Assembly (NCBI GenBank): GCA_946479995.1
Contig: CAMLIU010000107.1
Span: 1 to 6,226 of the forward strand
Source of the DNA: an uncultured Gemmatimonadota bacterium
Lineage (GTDB): Bacteria > Gemmatimonadota > Gemmatimonadetes > Gemmatimonadales > Gemmatimonadaceae
Direction: 5' to 3'
DNA: 6,226 bases
The notes beneath the pieces were generated by a model, which was not told where the DNA came from, searched no databases, and saw nothing but the letters and a program-made list of their open reading frames with translations. Both the position numbers and the translations under genes were made by a program. This document shows, in pieces, positions 5,615 to 6,226 of the stretch. The first letter of the stretch is position 1, and every line of letters begins with the position of its first letter.

Positions 5615-6226
5615 TGGACAAGCTCGTGTCGCTGTGCAAGCGGCGCGGCTTCATCTTCCAGAGCTCCGAGATCTACGGAGGCACAGGTTCGGTGTGGGAC
5701 TACGGACCGCTCGGCGTCGAGCTGAAGAAGAACCTCAAGGACGCGTGGTGGCGCTCGATGGTCCGGATGCGCGACGACGTCGTGGGGCTCGACGCGGCCA
5801 TCCTCATGCACCCGCGCGTGTGGGAGGCGAGCGGTCATGTCGCCGGCTTCACGGATCCGCTCGTGGACTGCAAGACGTGCAAGGGACGATTCCGCGCCGA
5901 CAAGCTCGACGACGCGCGCTGCCTCCTTAAGCCGAGCAAGCGCCCGGGCGAGACGGAGCAGTGCCAGCTCACCGAGCCGCGCCTGTTCAACCTCATGTTC
6001 AAGACGTTCATGGGACCGGTGGAGGAGAGCGCGTCCGTGGTCTACCTGCGTCCGGAGACGGCCCAGGGAATCTTCGTGAACTTCCTGAACGTGCAGCAGA
6101 GCACGCGGCAGAAGGTGCCGTTCGGCATCGCGCAGATCGGGAAGGCGTTCCGCAACGAGATCACGCCGGGGAACTTCATCTTCCGCACGCGCGAGTTCGA
6201 GCAGATGGAGATGCAGTTCTTCGTCG
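5587..6226 (+). CDS. glyQS: Glycyl-tRNA synthetase, alpha2 (single-chain) type, N-terminal part (3' end outside the window)
   Basis: The first 213 codons are present. The enzyme charges tRNA-Gly with glycine in the cytoplasm. This is the dimeric class II form found in eukaryotes and many bacteria, not the alpha2beta2 GlyQ plus GlyS form of E. coli. Visible family marks are [20 protein letters not shown] (13-32), [13 protein letters not shown] (37-49, class II motif 1 region), [18 protein letters not shown] (75-92), the metal-binding insert beginning CKTC (95-98) with possible further ligands C112 and C126, EPRLFNLMF (130-138), [14 protein letters not shown] (153-166), and motif 2 with FRNE (188-191) followed by [10 protein letters not shown] (199-208). 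ATG 5587 adds nine residues before the conserved MDKLV; ATG 5614 (M10) is the alternative start. Neither has a clear Shine-Dalgarno. Motif 3 and the anticodon-binding domain lie beyond the window. The gene is also named glyS in some genomes. Confidence 0.96.
   Translation, partial: MAASTQPDVMDKLVSLCKRRGFIFQSSEIYGGTGSVWDYGPLGVELKKNLKDAWWRSMVRMRDDVVGLDAAILMHPRVWEASGHVAGFTDPLVDCKTCKGRFRADKLDDARCLLKPSKRPGETEQCQLTEPRLFNLMFKTFMGPVEESASVVYLRPETAQGIFVNFLNVQQSTRQKVPFGIAQIGKAFRNEITPGNFIFRTREFEQMEMQFFV

Overview
The window is about 69-70% GC (estimated by eye) and every gene reads on the + strand. Gene content suggests a free-living, high-GC, Gram-negative bacterium: a type IV pilus retraction ATPase, a YpdA-type bacillithiol disulfide reductase and an alpha2-type glycyl-tRNA synthetase. 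Gemmatimonadota is my best guess; this is inference from gene content and base composition, not from a marker gene.

Region 1 (1-2960) is a tightly packed operon: the 3' end of a pilT-like gene, a dihydrodipicolinate-synthase-superfamily aldolase that looks closer to 4-hydroxy-2-oxoglutarate aldolase than to true DapA, an M28 metallopeptidase with two membrane hairpins set into it, and a small DUF456 membrane protein. Stops and starts overlap by 4, 4 and 1 bases, so translation is probably coupled.

Region 2 (2961-4334) is a short leader and purA. The leader contains a sigma70-like promoter followed almost at once by a strong intrinsic-terminator hairpin, ahead of a Shine-Dalgarno and the purA ATG. 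Either the upstream operon's terminator lies inside the purA promoter region, or purA has a hairpin at its extreme 5' end.

Region 3 (4335-4457) is the most unusual stretch. It is filled by a tandem heptanucleotide array with GTAC every 7 bp, in two blocks. The array also folds into an imperfect inverted repeat of about 86 bp and contains an 18-bp perfect palindrome. It runs to within 6 bases of the likely start codon of the next gene, which has no visible Shine-Dalgarno.

Region 4 (4458-6226) is the ypdA-like flavoprotein gene, a 100-base GC-rich spacer with a hairpin, and the 5' part of a glycyl-tRNA synthetase gene that leaves the window. Functionally these are mostly housekeeping genes (AMP synthesis, tRNA charging, thiol redox balance, pilus retraction). 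I see no mobile element, tRNA, rRNA, CRISPR array or defence system. The non-coding heptamer array is the best candidate for something undescribed.
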